NCBI RefSeq assembly: GCF_014651815.1
Contig: NZ_BMXP01000001.1
Span: 819,821 to 883,820, forward strand
From: Alteromonas halophila
GTDB lineage: Bacteria > Pseudomonadota > Gammaproteobacteria > Enterobacterales > Alteromonadaceae
DNA length: 64,000 bases
Direction: 5' to 3'
The notes under the pieces: generated by a model
Told to the model about the DNA's origin: nothing
The model's input: only the letters and a program-made list of their open reading frames with translations
Database searches by the model: none
In this document: positions 9,794 through 20,729 of the stretch, piece by piece
How the letters are laid out: each line of letters begins with the position of its first letter
Position numbering within the stretch: the first letter of the stretch is position 1
Program-made: the position numbers and the translations under genes

Positions 9794-10647
9794 TAGTGCA
9801 ATGGCTCAATGGTTTGTGTGAGGCTGTGTGACGCACCAGCGGCCAATGTATGTCCTTTGGTGACGGCGGTTTCAATACAGATCATATGCACAAAACCAAA
9901 CGCATCCATATCCGTGATTGAGGCAGCACCCTGCCAGGGCGTCCAGACAACCACCGAGTCATTGTTCGCGTGATGCACAGCTGTAAAGGGCGACGCGTCG
10001 ATATTGACCGTTACTGTTTTATCACTGCCACTGTGAATGCGGTCGACTTCACCTTCAATCAGATACGGCGAGGGAGCGGGCTTCACAGCCCAGTTATCAT
10101 TTTTGTCGGTATAGTCGCTTTCAATACCAGTAATGCTGGTATGATGAATGTCAGGCACGTAAAAATAACTGTGCAGAGCGGCATTAAACGTGAACGGCGC
10201 GACACCTGTATTGGTGGTCGTCAGCGAGATAGTCAGGCTGCGCCCTACGGTCACGGTAAGTTGCACGTCACTGTCGTGTTCAAAGCCATCGGCACGGGTA
10301 AATGCGGGGCACAGAACGATGCGTGTGCCTTCGGGCGACGCTTCGCTCTGTGCGATTTTCCACATCTGACTACGCAGGAAGCCATGCGAGGGCAGGGCAC
10401 CTTTATCTCGTCCGTGATCGTCACTAAACCATGGCCAGCACACCGGCACACCACCGCGAATAGGCTTTTTGCCATCCATGTGCGCATGCGGACTTAGCCA
10501 TAATCTTTCGGTATTATCAGATTTAGGAATAAAAGACACCACATGGCCGCCGTACAGGCTGATGCGCGCGGTAGCATGGTCGTTGTCGACCTCTATAAAT
10601 GAAATCCCTGATGTGTCATCAAGGGTAATACCACTGGCGAGTGTCAT
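9793..10647 (-). CDS. D-hexose-6-phosphate mutarotase (YeaD-like, aldose 1-epimerase family)
   Basis: This enzyme is predicted to interconvert alpha and beta anomers of glucose-6-phosphate and related hexose phosphates. The 284-residue protein has the galactose-mutarotase-like fold features of the YeaD group: ISLYGGHVVSF near 30, LWLSPHAHMDGKKPIRGGVPVCWPWF near 48-75 (shown in part: RGGVPVCWPWF), and ALHSYFYVPDI near 160 with a probable catalytic His. A conserved acidic residue occurs near the C-terminus (MICIETAV). It lies downstream of gapA on the same strand with a terminator hairpin between them. The functional link with zwf is obvious, because Zwf uses beta-glucose-6-phosphate. Confidence 0.87.
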   Translation of the reverse strand: MTLASGITLDDTSGISFIEVDNDHATARISLYGGHVVSFIPKSDNTERLWLSPHAHMDGKKPIRGGVPVCWPWFSDDHGRDKGALPSHGFLRSQMWKIAQSEASPEGTRIVLCPAFTRADGFEHDSDVQLTVTVGRSLTISLTTTNTGVAPFTFNAALHSYFYVPDIHHTSITGIESDYTDKNDNWAVKPAPSPYLIEGEVDRIHSGSDKTVTVNIDASPFTAVHHANNDSVVVWTPWQGAASITDMDAFGFVHMICIETAVTKGHTLAAGASHSLTQTIEPLH

Positions 10648-10694
10648 TCTTCCTCCCTGTGTCGAATTACACTATCGACATTGTGCACCCAAAA

Positions 10695-10728
10695 CAAAAA
10701 AGGTGCGATAAAAATCGCACCTGTTTTT
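10695..10728. terminator. Bidirectional terminator downstream of gapA
   Basis: Stem AGGTGCGAT (10701-10709) pairs with ATCGCACCT (10714-10722). It has an A-run on the left and a T-run on the right, so it is a good terminator for gapA on the minus strand. Confidence 0.88.
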
Positions 10729-10767
10729 TACTGTTTAGAAGACAATTACTGCAAGTCGCTGCAATTG

Positions 10768-11793
<1,026 letters not shown>

Positions 11794-11845
11794 TTACGTA
11801 AAGTATGGATCAAAATGGCATACTAAGCAAAGTAAAACGTATAAA

Positions 11846-11860
11846 TGTTGCAAAATTACA
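11846..11860. promoter_or_regulatory. Candidate HexR operator upstream of gapA
   Basis: TGTTGCAAAATTACA has a good right arm (ATTACA) and two mismatches in the left arm compared with TGTAAT-N3-ATTACA. It lies upstream of gapA in the gapA-malQ divergent region. GapA-type genes are known HexR targets in Shewanella. Confidence 0.6.
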
Positions 11861-11908
11861 AAACAGCGGGTTATGCAAACGTATTCAGTTTCCCCAACCA
11901 CGCTCTTC

Positions 11909-11962
11909 TACAATAATGTTAAAAAATTGTATGTACGCGGATTGAACAACGTTATTTAACGT
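11909..11962. promoter_or_regulatory. Inverted repeats in the malQ upstream region
   Basis: Two dyads lie in the last 85 bases before malQ: TACAAT-N11-ATTGTA (11909-11931) and ACGTTA-TT-TAACGT (11949-11962). They are possible operators for an unidentified regulator of the malQ-glgB-glgX group. No specific factor can be assigned from the sequence. Confidence 0.35.
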
Positions 11963-11992
11963 GCATCCATCAAGACACAGGAACACTTCCAA

Positions 11993-14194
11993 ATGACACA
12001 ACAACTTCTGCAACAATTGGTAGAGATGCGAGGCATCGAAACCCATTATGTGGACGCATGGGGTAAACCAGCGACGATCGCAGACGAAAGTAAAGCTAAG
12101 CTCCTTGAGGTGCTTGGTTACGATACGTCTGACGAGCAATCTGTACAGGATCATATGATTGCGGAGGCAAAAAAGATCTGGGCCACGCCGTTAAATCCTG
12201 TTCAGGTACATCGTGATGATGACGCAATATCAATCGCTGTGCGTTTACCGATAGAACTGGTCAACGATGAATACCGTTTTGATATTGAGATTGAACAGAG
12301 CGAGAGCCAGTCGGTATCGTTTGTGCCGGTGGATGCAGAGCTTGTCAGGGCGGCGCAAATTGATGATGTAGAGTTTCAGGAATATCTGGTGGCGTTAACC
12401 GTACCACTTCCGCTTGGTTATCATACAATCCGGTTGCGAGCCTGTGATAACGATGACGAGCTGGCCAGCATGCGGGTTATTATTGCCCCGCAGCGCTGTC
12501 ATGCCCCTGACGTGATTGCCAACGGCAAAAAAGTATGGGGCCTCAGCGTGCAGCTTTACTGTGTGCGCAGCCAGCAGAACTGGGGCATAGGTGACTTCAC
12601 AGATCTGGGCAACCTGGTACGGCAGGCCGCGGCCACCGGCGCCGACTATATTGGCCTGAATCCTATTCATGCACTGTTCCCGGCCAATCCGGACGCCTGC
12701 TCACCTTATGGGCCATCATCCCGGCGCTGGCTAAACTACCTGTATATTGATGTCACGGCGATTGAAGGCTTTGCTGAAGACAGTGTGCAACAGGTTGTCA
12801 GTTCTGAACAGTTCAAAGCGCGGCTACAGCATGCCAGAAATGTAGAATACATCGATTATGAGGCGGTTGCTGCGGTCAAGCTTGAGGCACTAAAGGCAGT
12901 GTTTGAGGTATACAATGCGCGTTACCTGTCGAAAAACAGCAAGCAAAACCGCGCGTTCAGAGCGTTTGTTAAAGAAGGCGGTGAAAGTCTTGATATGCTG
13001 GCAACCTATGATGCGCTGCAGGAAACCCTGAAAGATCAGGGTAAGCCGTTCTGGGGCTGGCCAGTATTTCCGGATGACGTCAAAGATTTTCATACCGACG
13101 CTGTGGCTAAATTTAAGAAAAAACACGCACGGCACATTAAATTTTATCTGTTCCTGCAGTGGATTGCCGCGCAACAACTTAAGCACGCCAGTGCTATCGC
13201 CGATGAATGCGGAATGACCATTGGGTTGTATCGTGACCTTGCTGTGGGTGTCAGTGAGGGTAGTGCCGAGATCTGGGGTAACAAAGACTTGTACTGCACC
13301 GGTGCCAGTGTTGGCGCGCCGCCCGATATTCTTGGTCCGTTAGGCCAGAACTGGGGACTGCCGCCGATGGACCCGCACAAACTGTATGAGCAGGCGTACC
13401 AGCCAATCATCGATTTGTTTTCATCAAACATGGCAGGCTCCGGGGCATTGCGCATTGATCATGTCATGGCGTTGTTACGTCTGTGGTGGGTGGTCAAAGG
13501 TGATCATGCAAGAGACGGCGGTTATGTGTACTACCCGGTCGATGATTTGCTGGCGATTCTGGCATTAGAAAGTCATCGTCATCAAAGTCTGGTGATTGGT
13601 GAAGACCTTGGTACCGTGCCTGAGGAAATCCGCAGCAAACTGGCGGATAACGGGGTTTACTCTTACCGTGTATTCTTCTTTGAACAGGCCGAAGACGGTG
13701 GCTTTTTCTCACCCAGCCACTACCCGGTGCAATCCATGTCCACCTTGACAACCCACGATATGCCAACCTTAATTGGCTACTGGCACTGTCTTGATCTGGA
13801 GTTGGGCAAAGAACTCGGTTTATACCCGACTGACGAAATTCTTGCGCAATTGTATCAGGACCGCCACGACAATAAGCAGGCTATTCTGGATTCCCTGCAT
13901 GGTCATGGCTCTGTCGATGACCATGTCGGGCGCGACGTAAATCAAACCGGCATGACACAGGCGCTTAACTTTGGCCTGCAAAAACATATGGCCGGTGGCT
14001 CCAGTGCGCTGCTAAGCTTGCAGCTGGAAGACTGGCTACAGATGGATAAACCGGTAAATATCCCCGGTACGTTTGATGAGTACCCCAACTGGCGACGAAA
14101 ATTGTCGCGGGACTTGTCAGGTATATTCGATGATCCGGATATTCAGTCACTGGCGCAGGCACTGACAGAGGCGCGCAAGCGCGCCAGCGAATAA
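11993..14194 (+). CDS. malQ: 4-alpha-glucanotransferase (amylomaltase)
   Basis: This enzyme transfers alpha-1,4-glucan segments between maltodextrins and releases glucose. The 733-residue protein is a GH77 enzyme with an extra N-terminal domain of about 170 residues (helical start, then a beta-rich part), as in E. coli MalQ. GH77 features are WGLSVQLYCVRSQQNWGIGDF near 183 (part: NWGIGDF), NPIHALFP near 225, SPYGPSSRRWLN near 240, the nucleophile region RIDHVMALLRLWW near 486, GEDLGTVPEE near 537 and TTHDMPTLIGYW near 586. It is the first of three glycogen/maltodextrin genes on the plus strand. The glucose it releases could be used by Glk, encoded nearby. Confidence 0.95.
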   Translation: MTQQLLQQLVEMRGIETHYVDAWGKPATIADESKAKLLEVLGYDTSDEQSVQDHMIAEAKKIWATPLNPVQVHRDDDAISIAVRLPIELVNDEYRFDIEIEQSESQSVSFVPVDAELVRAAQIDDVEFQEYLVALTVPLPLGYHTIRLRACDNDDELASMRVIIAPQRCHAPDVIANGKKVWGLSVQLYCVRSQQNWGIGDFTDLGNLVRQAAATGADYIGLNPIHALFPANPDACSPYGPSSRRWLNYLYIDVTAIEGFAEDSVQQVVSSEQFKARLQHARNVEYIDYEAVAAVKLEALKAVFEVYNARYLSKNSKQNRAFRAFVKEGGESLDMLATYDALQETLKDQGKPFWGWPVFPDDVKDFHTDAVAKFKKKHARHIKFYLFLQWIAAQQLKHASAIADECGMTIGLYRDLAVGVSEGSAEIWGNKDLYCTGASVGAPPDILGPLGQNWGLPPMDPHKLYEQAYQPIIDLFSSNMAGSGALRIDHVMALLRLWWVVKGDHARDGGYVYYPVDDLLAILALESHRHQSLVIGEDLGTVPEEIRSKLADNGVYSYRVFFFEQAEDGGFFSPSHYPVQSMSTLTTHDMPTLIGYWHCLDLELGKELGLYPTDEILAQLYQDRHDNKQAILDSLHGHGSVDDHVGRDVNQTGMTQALNFGLQKHMAGGSSALLSLQLEDWLQMDKPVNIPGTFDEYPNWRRKLSRDLSGIFDDPDIQSLAQALTEARKRASE

Positions 14195-14243
14195 CACAGT
14201 ATAATGACGCCCGCTTCTGGCGGGCGCAGGTCAGGAGTACTTC

Positions 14244-16418
14244 ATGCAAGACTACCAGCAACTGGCATCGGCCACATGCGCTCACCCTTTCTCGTACCTT
14301 GGCGTAACGCCACACAATAAAGGCGTGAAGGTGACTGCTTATGTGCCCGGCGCGATTAACATCAGTGTGCGTTTCGCTTCGGGTAATAAGGCTTACGCGC
14401 TGGAGGCAAATAGCCTGGATGGCATTTTTAGTGCCACTATCAGCATGCCACCGGGCGATCAGTACTTGCTGGAGATCACTACCGCAGACGGCACGTTCAC
14501 GCGTATCGATCCCTATCAGTACCAGGACGATGCCTTTCATGCTGTGCACTTTATAGATCATGAGCCCGCTAACCTGTACCGGCAGGCAGGGGCACAAACG
14601 GTCTCTGTGCCATTTGGTGATAATCGGGTCGATGCTATCCGCTTTGCGGTCTATGCGCCGAATGCCTCTTCTGTGTCTGTGATTGGTGATTTTAATCAAT
14701 GGGATGGCCGTCGCCATCCTATGCAGAAAACAGAGCTGGGTTACTGGGTACTGATTATTCCTGAGCTGGCAGTGGGTCAGCGTTATAAATACGAAATAAA
14801 GGATGGGCAGGGAAATGCGCTGCCGCATAAAGCCGATCCCATTGGGTTTTATGCAGAGCAATACCCGTCGCATGCGTCCGTCATATTCGACCATCAGCAG
14901 TACGAATGGAACGATGACGCCTGGATGAGTGCACGTAACAAGGATAAATACAGTGCGCCGATGAGTTTTTACGAAGTTCATCTTGGCTCCTGGCGACGTC
15001 CCGATGACAGCGAGAATAAGCGCTACCTGAGTTATCGGGAACTGGCCGATGCACTTATCCCTTATGTAAAAGATATGGGTTATACGCACATAGAGTGCCT
15101 GCCCGTATCGGAATACCCGTTTGACGGCTCCTGGGGCTACCAGCCAGTGGGGATGTTTGCCCCGACCAGTCGCTTTGGTAACCCGGATGACTTTAAATTT
15201 TTTGTCGATGCCTGCCATCAGGCTGACATTGGTGTGGTTATCGACTGGGTACCCGCGCATTTTCCTGAAGACGGACACGGGCTGGCCCGGTTTGATGGCA
15301 GTCATGTGTATGAGTATGCCGATCCGCGCCGTGGCTGGCACCCCGACTGGAATTCCTGCATTTACGATTTTGGTAAAGATACGGTGCGTCAGTTTCTGGT
15401 GGCGAATGCCCTGTACTGGCTGGACAAATTCCATATCGACGGGCTGCGTGTCGATGCCGTGGCCTCTATGCTGTATCTGGATTACTCGCGTAACGAAGGA
15501 GAGTGGATCCCCAACGTCGATGGCGGTAACGAAAACTATGAGGCCATCAGTCTGTTGCGTTGGCTGAATGAGGAAGTGTATCGCCATTATCCGGGGGCCA
15601 TGACAATTGCCGAAGAGTCTACTTCCTTTCCAAAAGTGTCCCGCCCGGTTTATGACGGCGGCCTGGGTTTCGGCTTTAAATGGAATATGGGCTGGATGCA
15701 TGACTCTCTGCATTTCATTTCCAAAGACCCGGCCTATCGCCGCTATCATCACGGTGATATCACCTTCAGTATGGTTTACGCTTTTGATGAAAACTTTGTG
15801 TTACCCATTTCCCACGACGAAGTTGTGCATGGAAAGGGCAGCCTGATTGGTAAAATGCCCGGTGACGAGTGGCAACAGGCGGCAAATCATCGTTGTTATG
15901 CAGGCTTTATGTATGGGCACCCTGGTAAAAAGCTGAATTTTATGGGGAACGAACTGGGCCAGAGTAAAGAGTGGGACCACGATGGTCAGTTGCAGTGGGA
16001 GTTGCTTGAGTATGACAAACACAAGGGGCTGCAGACACTCTACCGCGACCTGAATAAGCTTTATCAGTCAATGCCTGCGCTTCACGAGGGCGACCATGAT
16101 CACAATGGCTTTGCCTGGATTGACCATGAAAATGCGGGGCAGAGCGTGGTGTCATTCGTGCGTAAAGGCCGCAAGCACATGCAAAAAGTGTATGTGGTGA
16201 GTAACTTTACCCCCATTCCCCGCGAACATTTTCGGCTTGGCGTAGAAGACGCCGGTGAATATACGCTGGCACTGAATACCGACGACGGGGTATATTGGGG
16301 CAGCCAGTATCCGGTTCGCGAACGCATGCAGGCAAGTCAGGAGCCCTGGAATCATCAGCCCTGTTCGATAGAACTGGCATTGCCGCCGCTGTCGACGCTG
16401 TTTATTGTTTATGAGTAG
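14244..16418 (+). CDS. glgB: 1,4-alpha-glucan branching enzyme
   Basis: This enzyme introduces alpha-1,6 branches in glycogen. The 724-residue GH13 protein has an N-terminal carbohydrate-binding region (about 1-110) and a CBM48 domain (about 125-220, with FAVYAPNASSVSVIGDFN). These precede the catalytic barrel. The nucleophile is Asp404 in GLRVDAVASM, the acid/base is Glu457 in IAEEST, and HDEVVHGK supplies the third carboxylate region. It starts 49 bases after malQ, with a small GC hairpin (GCCCGC/GCGGGC, about 14208-14226) in the gap, and ends 8 bases before glgX. No glgC or glgA is present in this window. Confidence 0.96.
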   Translation: MQDYQQLASATCAHPFSYLGVTPHNKGVKVTAYVPGAINISVRFASGNKAYALEANSLDGIFSATISMPPGDQYLLEITTADGTFTRIDPYQYQDDAFHAVHFIDHEPANLYRQAGAQTVSVPFGDNRVDAIRFAVYAPNASSVSVIGDFNQWDGRRHPMQKTELGYWVLIIPELAVGQRYKYEIKDGQGNALPHKADPIGFYAEQYPSHASVIFDHQQYEWNDDAWMSARNKDKYSAPMSFYEVHLGSWRRPDDSENKRYLSYRELADALIPYVKDMGYTHIECLPVSEYPFDGSWGYQPVGMFAPTSRFGNPDDFKFFVDACHQADIGVVIDWVPAHFPEDGHGLARFDGSHVYEYADPRRGWHPDWNSCIYDFGKDTVRQFLVANALYWLDKFHIDGLRVDAVASMLYLDYSRNEGEWIPNVDGGNENYEAISLLRWLNEEVYRHYPGAMTIAEESTSFPKVSRPVYDGGLGFGFKWNMGWMHDSLHFISKDPAYRRYHHGDITFSMVYAFDENFVLPISHDEVVHGKGSLIGKMPGDEWQQAANHRCYAGFMYGHPGKKLNFMGNELGQSKEWDHDGQLQWELLEYDKHKGLQTLYRDLNKLYQSMPALHEGDHDHNGFAWIDHENAGQSVVSFVRKGRKHMQKVYVVSNFTPIPREHFRLGVEDAGEYTLALNTDDGVYWGSQYPVRERMQASQEPWNHQPCSIELALPPLSTLFIVYE

Positions 16419-16426
16419 GAGCATGT

Positions 16427-18514
16427 GTGGACACGCACACAAGTATGGAATCCCTGTCTGTTTCTGCGGGCGTTGCCTATCCATTGGGCGCGACCCTGAC
16501 ACACGCAGGCTGTAATTTCGCAGTCTACTGTCCGGATGCCCGGGCCGTGCTGCTCTGCTTATTTAATTCGGACACGGAAGAGCCGGTAGCCGAATTACTG
16601 TTGCCGGAACGATCCGGGGATATCTGGCATGGCCATATTGAGCCAGTGGCTGCCGGGCAGCTATATGGTTACCGGGTCGAGCGTAAGGAGGTGCAGCTCA
16701 ATGAAGCGCCGTCCAATAAGCTGCTTATCGATCCGTATGCCCGCAAACTATCACGTCCTCAGCAGTGGGACGCGCGCCAGTATCAGCACGACTCTCAGTT
16801 TATGATTGCCAAAAGCGTGGTGGTTGATCCACTTGCTTATCCGCCAGCCCGCAAAGGGCCGGCACTGGAAGATAACCAGCGGGTGATATACGAAACGCAT
16901 GTCAAAGGGTTAACCAGGCGACACCCGGAGGTGCCAGAAGACGAGCAGGGCACATACCTGGGGGCGGCGCACCCCTCGGTTATTGCACACCTGGTGTCGC
17001 TGGGGGTGACTTCGGTGCAGTTCATGCCAATGGCGTCATTTATGCCTGAGCCCTATATCGTGGGAAAAGGGATGACCAATTATTGGGGTTATAACCCGGT
17101 GAATTTCTTTGCGCCGGAACCCCGCTATGCAATAAAAGATGCACTGGGCGAAATAAAAGCCATGGTCGACGCCTACCATGATGCCGGGCTTGAGGTGATT
17201 GTGGATGTGGTGTTCAACCATACAGCCGAAGGTGGCAAAGGCGGTCCGGTGCTCTCGTTTAAAGGTATGTGTCCGCTTCAGGCCTACATGATGGAGCAGG
17301 CCTCCAGTGGCGAGCTTGTTTATGCGAATCATTCAGGTTGCGGCAATACTATTGACACTGCTCACCCTGCGATGACAACGCTGATCATGGACGCGTTGCG
17401 CTTCTGGTATTCCGTCATCGGTGTGGATGGCTTCCGTTTCGATCTGGCGGTGTGTCTGGGGCGTGATCCTCGCATGTTCAGAGCGTCCGCCGGATTATTG
17501 CGTGCCATTCACCAGGACCCAATGCTGCAGGCCGCGGTACTTATCGCCGAGCCCTGGGACATTGGGCCTGATGGCTATCAGTTAGGCGGCTTTCCGACTG
17601 GCTGGCTGGAGGTCAATGATCAGTTCCGCGATACGGTCAGGGCGTTCTGGCGCGGCGATGAAGGGCTCACCGCTGATTTTGCCACGCGTCTGATGGGCTC
17701 ACGGGATATTTTTCACAAAGGGGCCCGTCGCATCACCGCTTCAGTGAACCATATTACTTACCATGACGGCTTTACGTTACATGATCTGGTGAGTTATGCA
17801 GAGCGCCACAATCATGCCAATGGCGAAGATAACGAAGATGGCCATGGCCATAATATTTCCGCCAACTACGGCGAGGAAGGCGAAACCCGCGATTCCCGGA
17901 TACTCTCTCTGCGTGAGCGACAAAAGCGTAACATGGTAACCACCCTGATGCTGTCGCAGGGCACGCCGCATTTTCTTGGTGGCGATGAACTCAGTAAAAC
18001 CCAGGACGGCAACAACAACGCGTATTGCCAGGACAATGAGATTAACTGGTACCAGTGGGAACTGAATAAACGCCAGCAGGACTTTCTGGACTTTTGCCGG
18101 CATGTAATTACTCTGCGCAGACGCAGCAATCTGTTCAGCGAGCTAAGACTGGATGATGATCACTTTACAGTGAGCCGCAATGTGGCAAGTATTCAGTGGT
18201 TTAAGCCGGATGGCTCAAACAAGGCGTCGGAAGACTGGCAGACGCAGCACAATCAGGCCTTTGGTGTTGAAATTCGCGGCTGTGCACAGGCGTCAGACAA
18301 TCCTGAACACTGGTTTTTGTGTGTCAACGCCAGTGACAATGATGTACGTTTTAATATGCCGGTACTCACCCCCCGCGGCGGCTGGACTCTGGAGCTGGAT
18401 ACCCGCTACGCCTCTGTGGCTGATCAACCTCTGATTTGTATTCAGCAGATATTTTTACAGGCCGGGAAGTCAGTCGCACTGTTCAGTTATGCCCATCAGC
18501 GTAAACAGCCGTAG
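16427..18514 (+). CDS. glgX: Glycogen debranching enzyme (isoamylase type, GlgX)
   Basis: This enzyme hydrolyses alpha-1,6 branches of phosphorylase-limit glycogen. The 695-residue protein has an N-terminal CBM48 domain (about 15-110) and a GH13 barrel. Catalytic residues are Asp339 in VDGFRFDLAV and Glu375 in IAEPWDIG, with NHITYHDGFTLHDLVSY carrying the conserved His-Asp. The GTG at 16427 has AGGAG at 16417-16421. An in-frame ATG at 16445 is an alternative without as good a site. It is last in malQ-glgB-glgX. No clear terminator separates it from gnd. Confidence 0.94.
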   Translation: MDTHTSMESLSVSAGVAYPLGATLTHAGCNFAVYCPDARAVLLCLFNSDTEEPVAELLLPERSGDIWHGHIEPVAAGQLYGYRVERKEVQLNEAPSNKLLIDPYARKLSRPQQWDARQYQHDSQFMIAKSVVVDPLAYPPARKGPALEDNQRVIYETHVKGLTRRHPEVPEDEQGTYLGAAHPSVIAHLVSLGVTSVQFMPMASFMPEPYIVGKGMTNYWGYNPVNFFAPEPRYAIKDALGEIKAMVDAYHDAGLEVIVDVVFNHTAEGGKGGPVLSFKGMCPLQAYMMEQASSGELVYANHSGCGNTIDTAHPAMTTLIMDALRFWYSVIGVDGFRFDLAVCLGRDPRMFRASAGLLRAIHQDPMLQAAVLIAEPWDIGPDGYQLGGFPTGWLEVNDQFRDTVRAFWRGDEGLTADFATRLMGSRDIFHKGARRITASVNHITYHDGFTLHDLVSYAERHNHANGEDNEDGHGHNISANYGEEGETRDSRILSLRERQKRNMVTTLMLSQGTPHFLGGDELSKTQDGNNNAYCQDNEINWYQWELNKRQQDFLDFCRHVITLRRRSNLFSELRLDDDHFTVSRNVASIQWFKPDGSNKASEDWQTQHNQAFGVEIRGCAQASDNPEHWFLCVNASDNDVRFNMPVLTPRGGWTLELDTRYASVADQPLICIQQIFLQAGKSVALFSYAHQRKQP

Positions 18515-18630
18515 CGTGCTAAACGCTTTACAGCCCGGGAAAGAAACACTGTGCAGGAGTCGGGTATTGTTCGCATCCTCGTAACGCGGGTGGTATGATG
18601 CGCACCCATCTGAAACAAGAGGGTGTCTCT

Positions 18631-20181
18631 ATGCAAAATGAAGGTGGAAAAGCGCAGTCAGCAGAATGCGATATCGGGTTTATTGGTCTTGGCGTTATGG
18701 GCAACAATCTCACCATGAACCTGGTGGACCACGGTTACCGTGTTGCCTGTTTTGACCTTGATCAGCAAAAGGTTGAAGCCATTCGCAGTAAAGATGCGTC
18801 TGAACGCGCTGATGGTACCGCCCCCCGCGTAGAAGGCTGTAGTTCCTACACAGAATTACTCAGTAAACTTAAAGCGCCTCACCTCATTTTTCTGTCTGTT
18901 CCTGCCGGCGACCCGGTTGATCACGTCTGCAATCATCTTATTGATGCCGGTATTCAGGCCGACGATATCGTAGTGGATACCGGTAACAGCCTGTGGACGG
19001 ATTCGGTGGCACGTGAAGAGCAGTACAAAGGCAAGTTCATTTTCTTCTCTACCGCAGTATCCGGTGGTGAAGTGGGCGCCCGCTTTGGTCCGTCGCTCAT
19101 GCCCTCCGGGAATCCGTATGCCTGGACACGTATTGAACCTGTGCTAACGGCCATTGCAGCTAAAGTCGATCCTGAAACCGGTAAGCCCATCACTTCGCAT
19201 ACGCCAGGGGAACCCATCACTGAAGGGGAGCCCTGTGCCACCTATATTGGTCCGGTTGGTGCGGGTCACTATGTCAAAATGGTACACAATGGGATCGAGT
19301 ACGCTGACATGCAGCTTATCTGCGAAACATACCATGTTATGCGTAACGCGCTGCACATGGCACCGGCAGAAATAGCCGAAGTCTTTCGCCGCTGGAATGA
19401 CGGCAAACTCAATAGCTATCTGATGGAAATCAGTGCTGAGGTACTTGAGCAGCTTGACCCTGAAACACACACGCCGCTGGTCGATGTGATCCTCGACAAA
19501 GCGGGGCAAAAAGGCACCGGTCTGTGGACCGCGGTTAGCGCTCTGCAAGTCGGCAGCCCGGCTCAGACCATTGCCTCGGCCGTTTTTGCGCGCAGTCTTT
19601 CCAGTCTCAAAGACGAACGCATGGCAGCCAGTGAAACCCTCAGTGGTCCAAGCGCTAAAAACTACAGCGATGAAGAAAAAGCCGAACTAATCCACAAACT
19701 GGAAGAGGCACTGTACTGCTCTAAAATCTGTGCCTATGCGCAGGGCTTTCAGTTAATGGCCATGGCCGGTAAGGAACATGGCTGGGATCTGGATTTTGGC
19801 GAGATTGCCAAAATCTGGCGGGCCGGCTGTATTATTCGTGCGGTCTTTTTGCAGTCGATTTCACAGGCTTATGAGAAAGACGAAGAGCTGACCAACCTGC
19901 TCATCGATCCGTTCTTTGCTGAGCAGATCACCCGTTATCAGGCTGACTGGCGTGAATCCATTGCCCAGGCGACGCTTGCCGGGGTGCCATGTCCGGCTAT
20001 GATGTCGGCGCTGAGTTATTACGACTCCTATCGCACGGCGGTGTTGCCTGCGAACCTGCTGCAGGGACAGCGCGACTATTTCGGTGCGCATACCTATCAG
20101 CGGGTGGATAAACCTGCTGGCAAGAAGTATCACCTAGAATGGAGTGATCCTGCCCGCCCGCAAACCGCTATCAAACGGTAA
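18631..20181 (+). CDS. gnd: 6-phosphogluconate dehydrogenase, decarboxylating
   Basis: This enzyme oxidises and decarboxylates 6-phosphogluconate to ribulose-5-phosphate with NADP+. The ATG at 18631 (516 residues) has an AGAGGG site. An in-frame ATG at 18595 overlaps the likely -10 element TATGAT (18594-18599). GFIGLGVMGNNLTMNLVDHG near 14-33 is the Rossmann motif, FSTAVSGGEVGARFGPS near 142 and VKMVHNGIEYADMQL near 215 carry substrate and catalytic residues. The protein is longer than E. coli Gnd (468), partly from an insertion near residue 190-205 (HTPGEPITEGEP). Long forms of about 508 residues are known in Shewanella. Confidence 0.95.
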   Translation: MQNEGGKAQSAECDIGFIGLGVMGNNLTMNLVDHGYRVACFDLDQQKVEAIRSKDASERADGTAPRVEGCSSYTELLSKLKAPHLIFLSVPAGDPVDHVCNHLIDAGIQADDIVVDTGNSLWTDSVAREEQYKGKFIFFSTAVSGGEVGARFGPSLMPSGNPYAWTRIEPVLTAIAAKVDPETGKPITSHTPGEPITEGEPCATYIGPVGAGHYVKMVHNGIEYADMQLICETYHVMRNALHMAPAEIAEVFRRWNDGKLNSYLMEISAEVLEQLDPETHTPLVDVILDKAGQKGTGLWTAVSALQVGSPAQTIASAVFARSLSSLKDERMAASETLSGPSAKNYSDEEKAELIHKLEEALYCSKICAYAQGFQLMAMAGKEHGWDLDFGEIAKIWRAGCIIRAVFLQSISQAYEKDEELTNLLIDPFFAEQITRYQADWRESIAQATLAGVPCPAMMSALSYYDSYRTAVLPANLLQGQRDYFGAHTYQRVDKPAGKKYHLEWSDPARPQTAIKR

Positions 20182-20204
20182 TTCAACCGGGTAATGAGGG
20201 TAGT

Positions 20205-20606
20205 ATGACCCAGCAACAAAACTGGCGTGAAAAACTAAGCGATGAGGAATACCGGGTGTGTCGGGAAGCAGGCACAGAGCGGCCTTTCAGCGGTGCACTG
20301 CTGGATGAGACGCGCGATGGCATGTACCTGTGTAAGTGTTGCAGCGCGCCGTTGTTTCCTGCGGATGCCAAGTTCGATGCAGGCTGCGGCTGGCCGTCTT
20401 TTTATAAGCAGGCTGACAGTGATAACGTGGGTTACCGCGATGATGACAGCCTGATGATGCGCCGCATTGAGATATTCTGTAAACAGTGCGACGCGCACTT
20501 AGGTCATGTGTTTCCAGATGGACCGAAACCGACGGGACAGCGTTATTGTGTGAACTCGGTATCAATGACATTTGAGCCGCAACAGGGCGATAAAGTGGAA
20601 GGCTGA
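20205..20606 (+). CDS. msrB: Peptide-methionine (R)-S-oxide reductase
   Basis: This enzyme reduces the R epimer of methionine sulfoxide in proteins, using thioredoxin. The 133-residue protein has two CxxC zinc pairs (Cys43/Cys46 and Cys92/Cys95) and GCGWPSFY near 60-67. The catalytic cysteine is Cys115 in RYCVNSVSM. It follows gnd by 23 bases on the same strand with no terminator between, so the two may be co-transcribed. A strong terminator follows. Confidence 0.96.
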   Translation: MTQQQNWREKLSDEEYRVCREAGTERPFSGALLDETRDGMYLCKCCSAPLFPADAKFDAGCGWPSFYKQADSDNVGYRDDDSLMMRRIEIFCKQCDAHLGHVFPDGPKPTGQRYCVNSVSMTFEPQQGDKVEG

Positions 20607-20665
20607 CAGCTGAAAAGTACCTTATCTAATGGTTAAAAAATAACCATGTTGCGATTCGAAATAGT

Positions 20666-20694
20666 AAAATCCGTGCCGGGCAGCACGGATTTTT
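20666..20694. terminator. Bidirectional terminator between msrB and the DUF2989 gene
   Basis: AAAATCCGTGC (20666-20676) pairs with GCACGGATTTT (20683-20693) around a 6-base loop. The A-run and T-run flanks serve both convergent genes. Confidence 0.88.
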
Positions 20695-20729
20695 ACTTTG
20701 TGGCATGAAAATTTATTACAGACCGACTG

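Noticed and set aside
13965..15752. A 595-codon open frame on the minus strand opposite malQ-glgB
   Set aside because: It lies wholly opposite two well-supported enzymes, has no recognisable domain, and its composition is what GC-rich third positions of the real genes produce.
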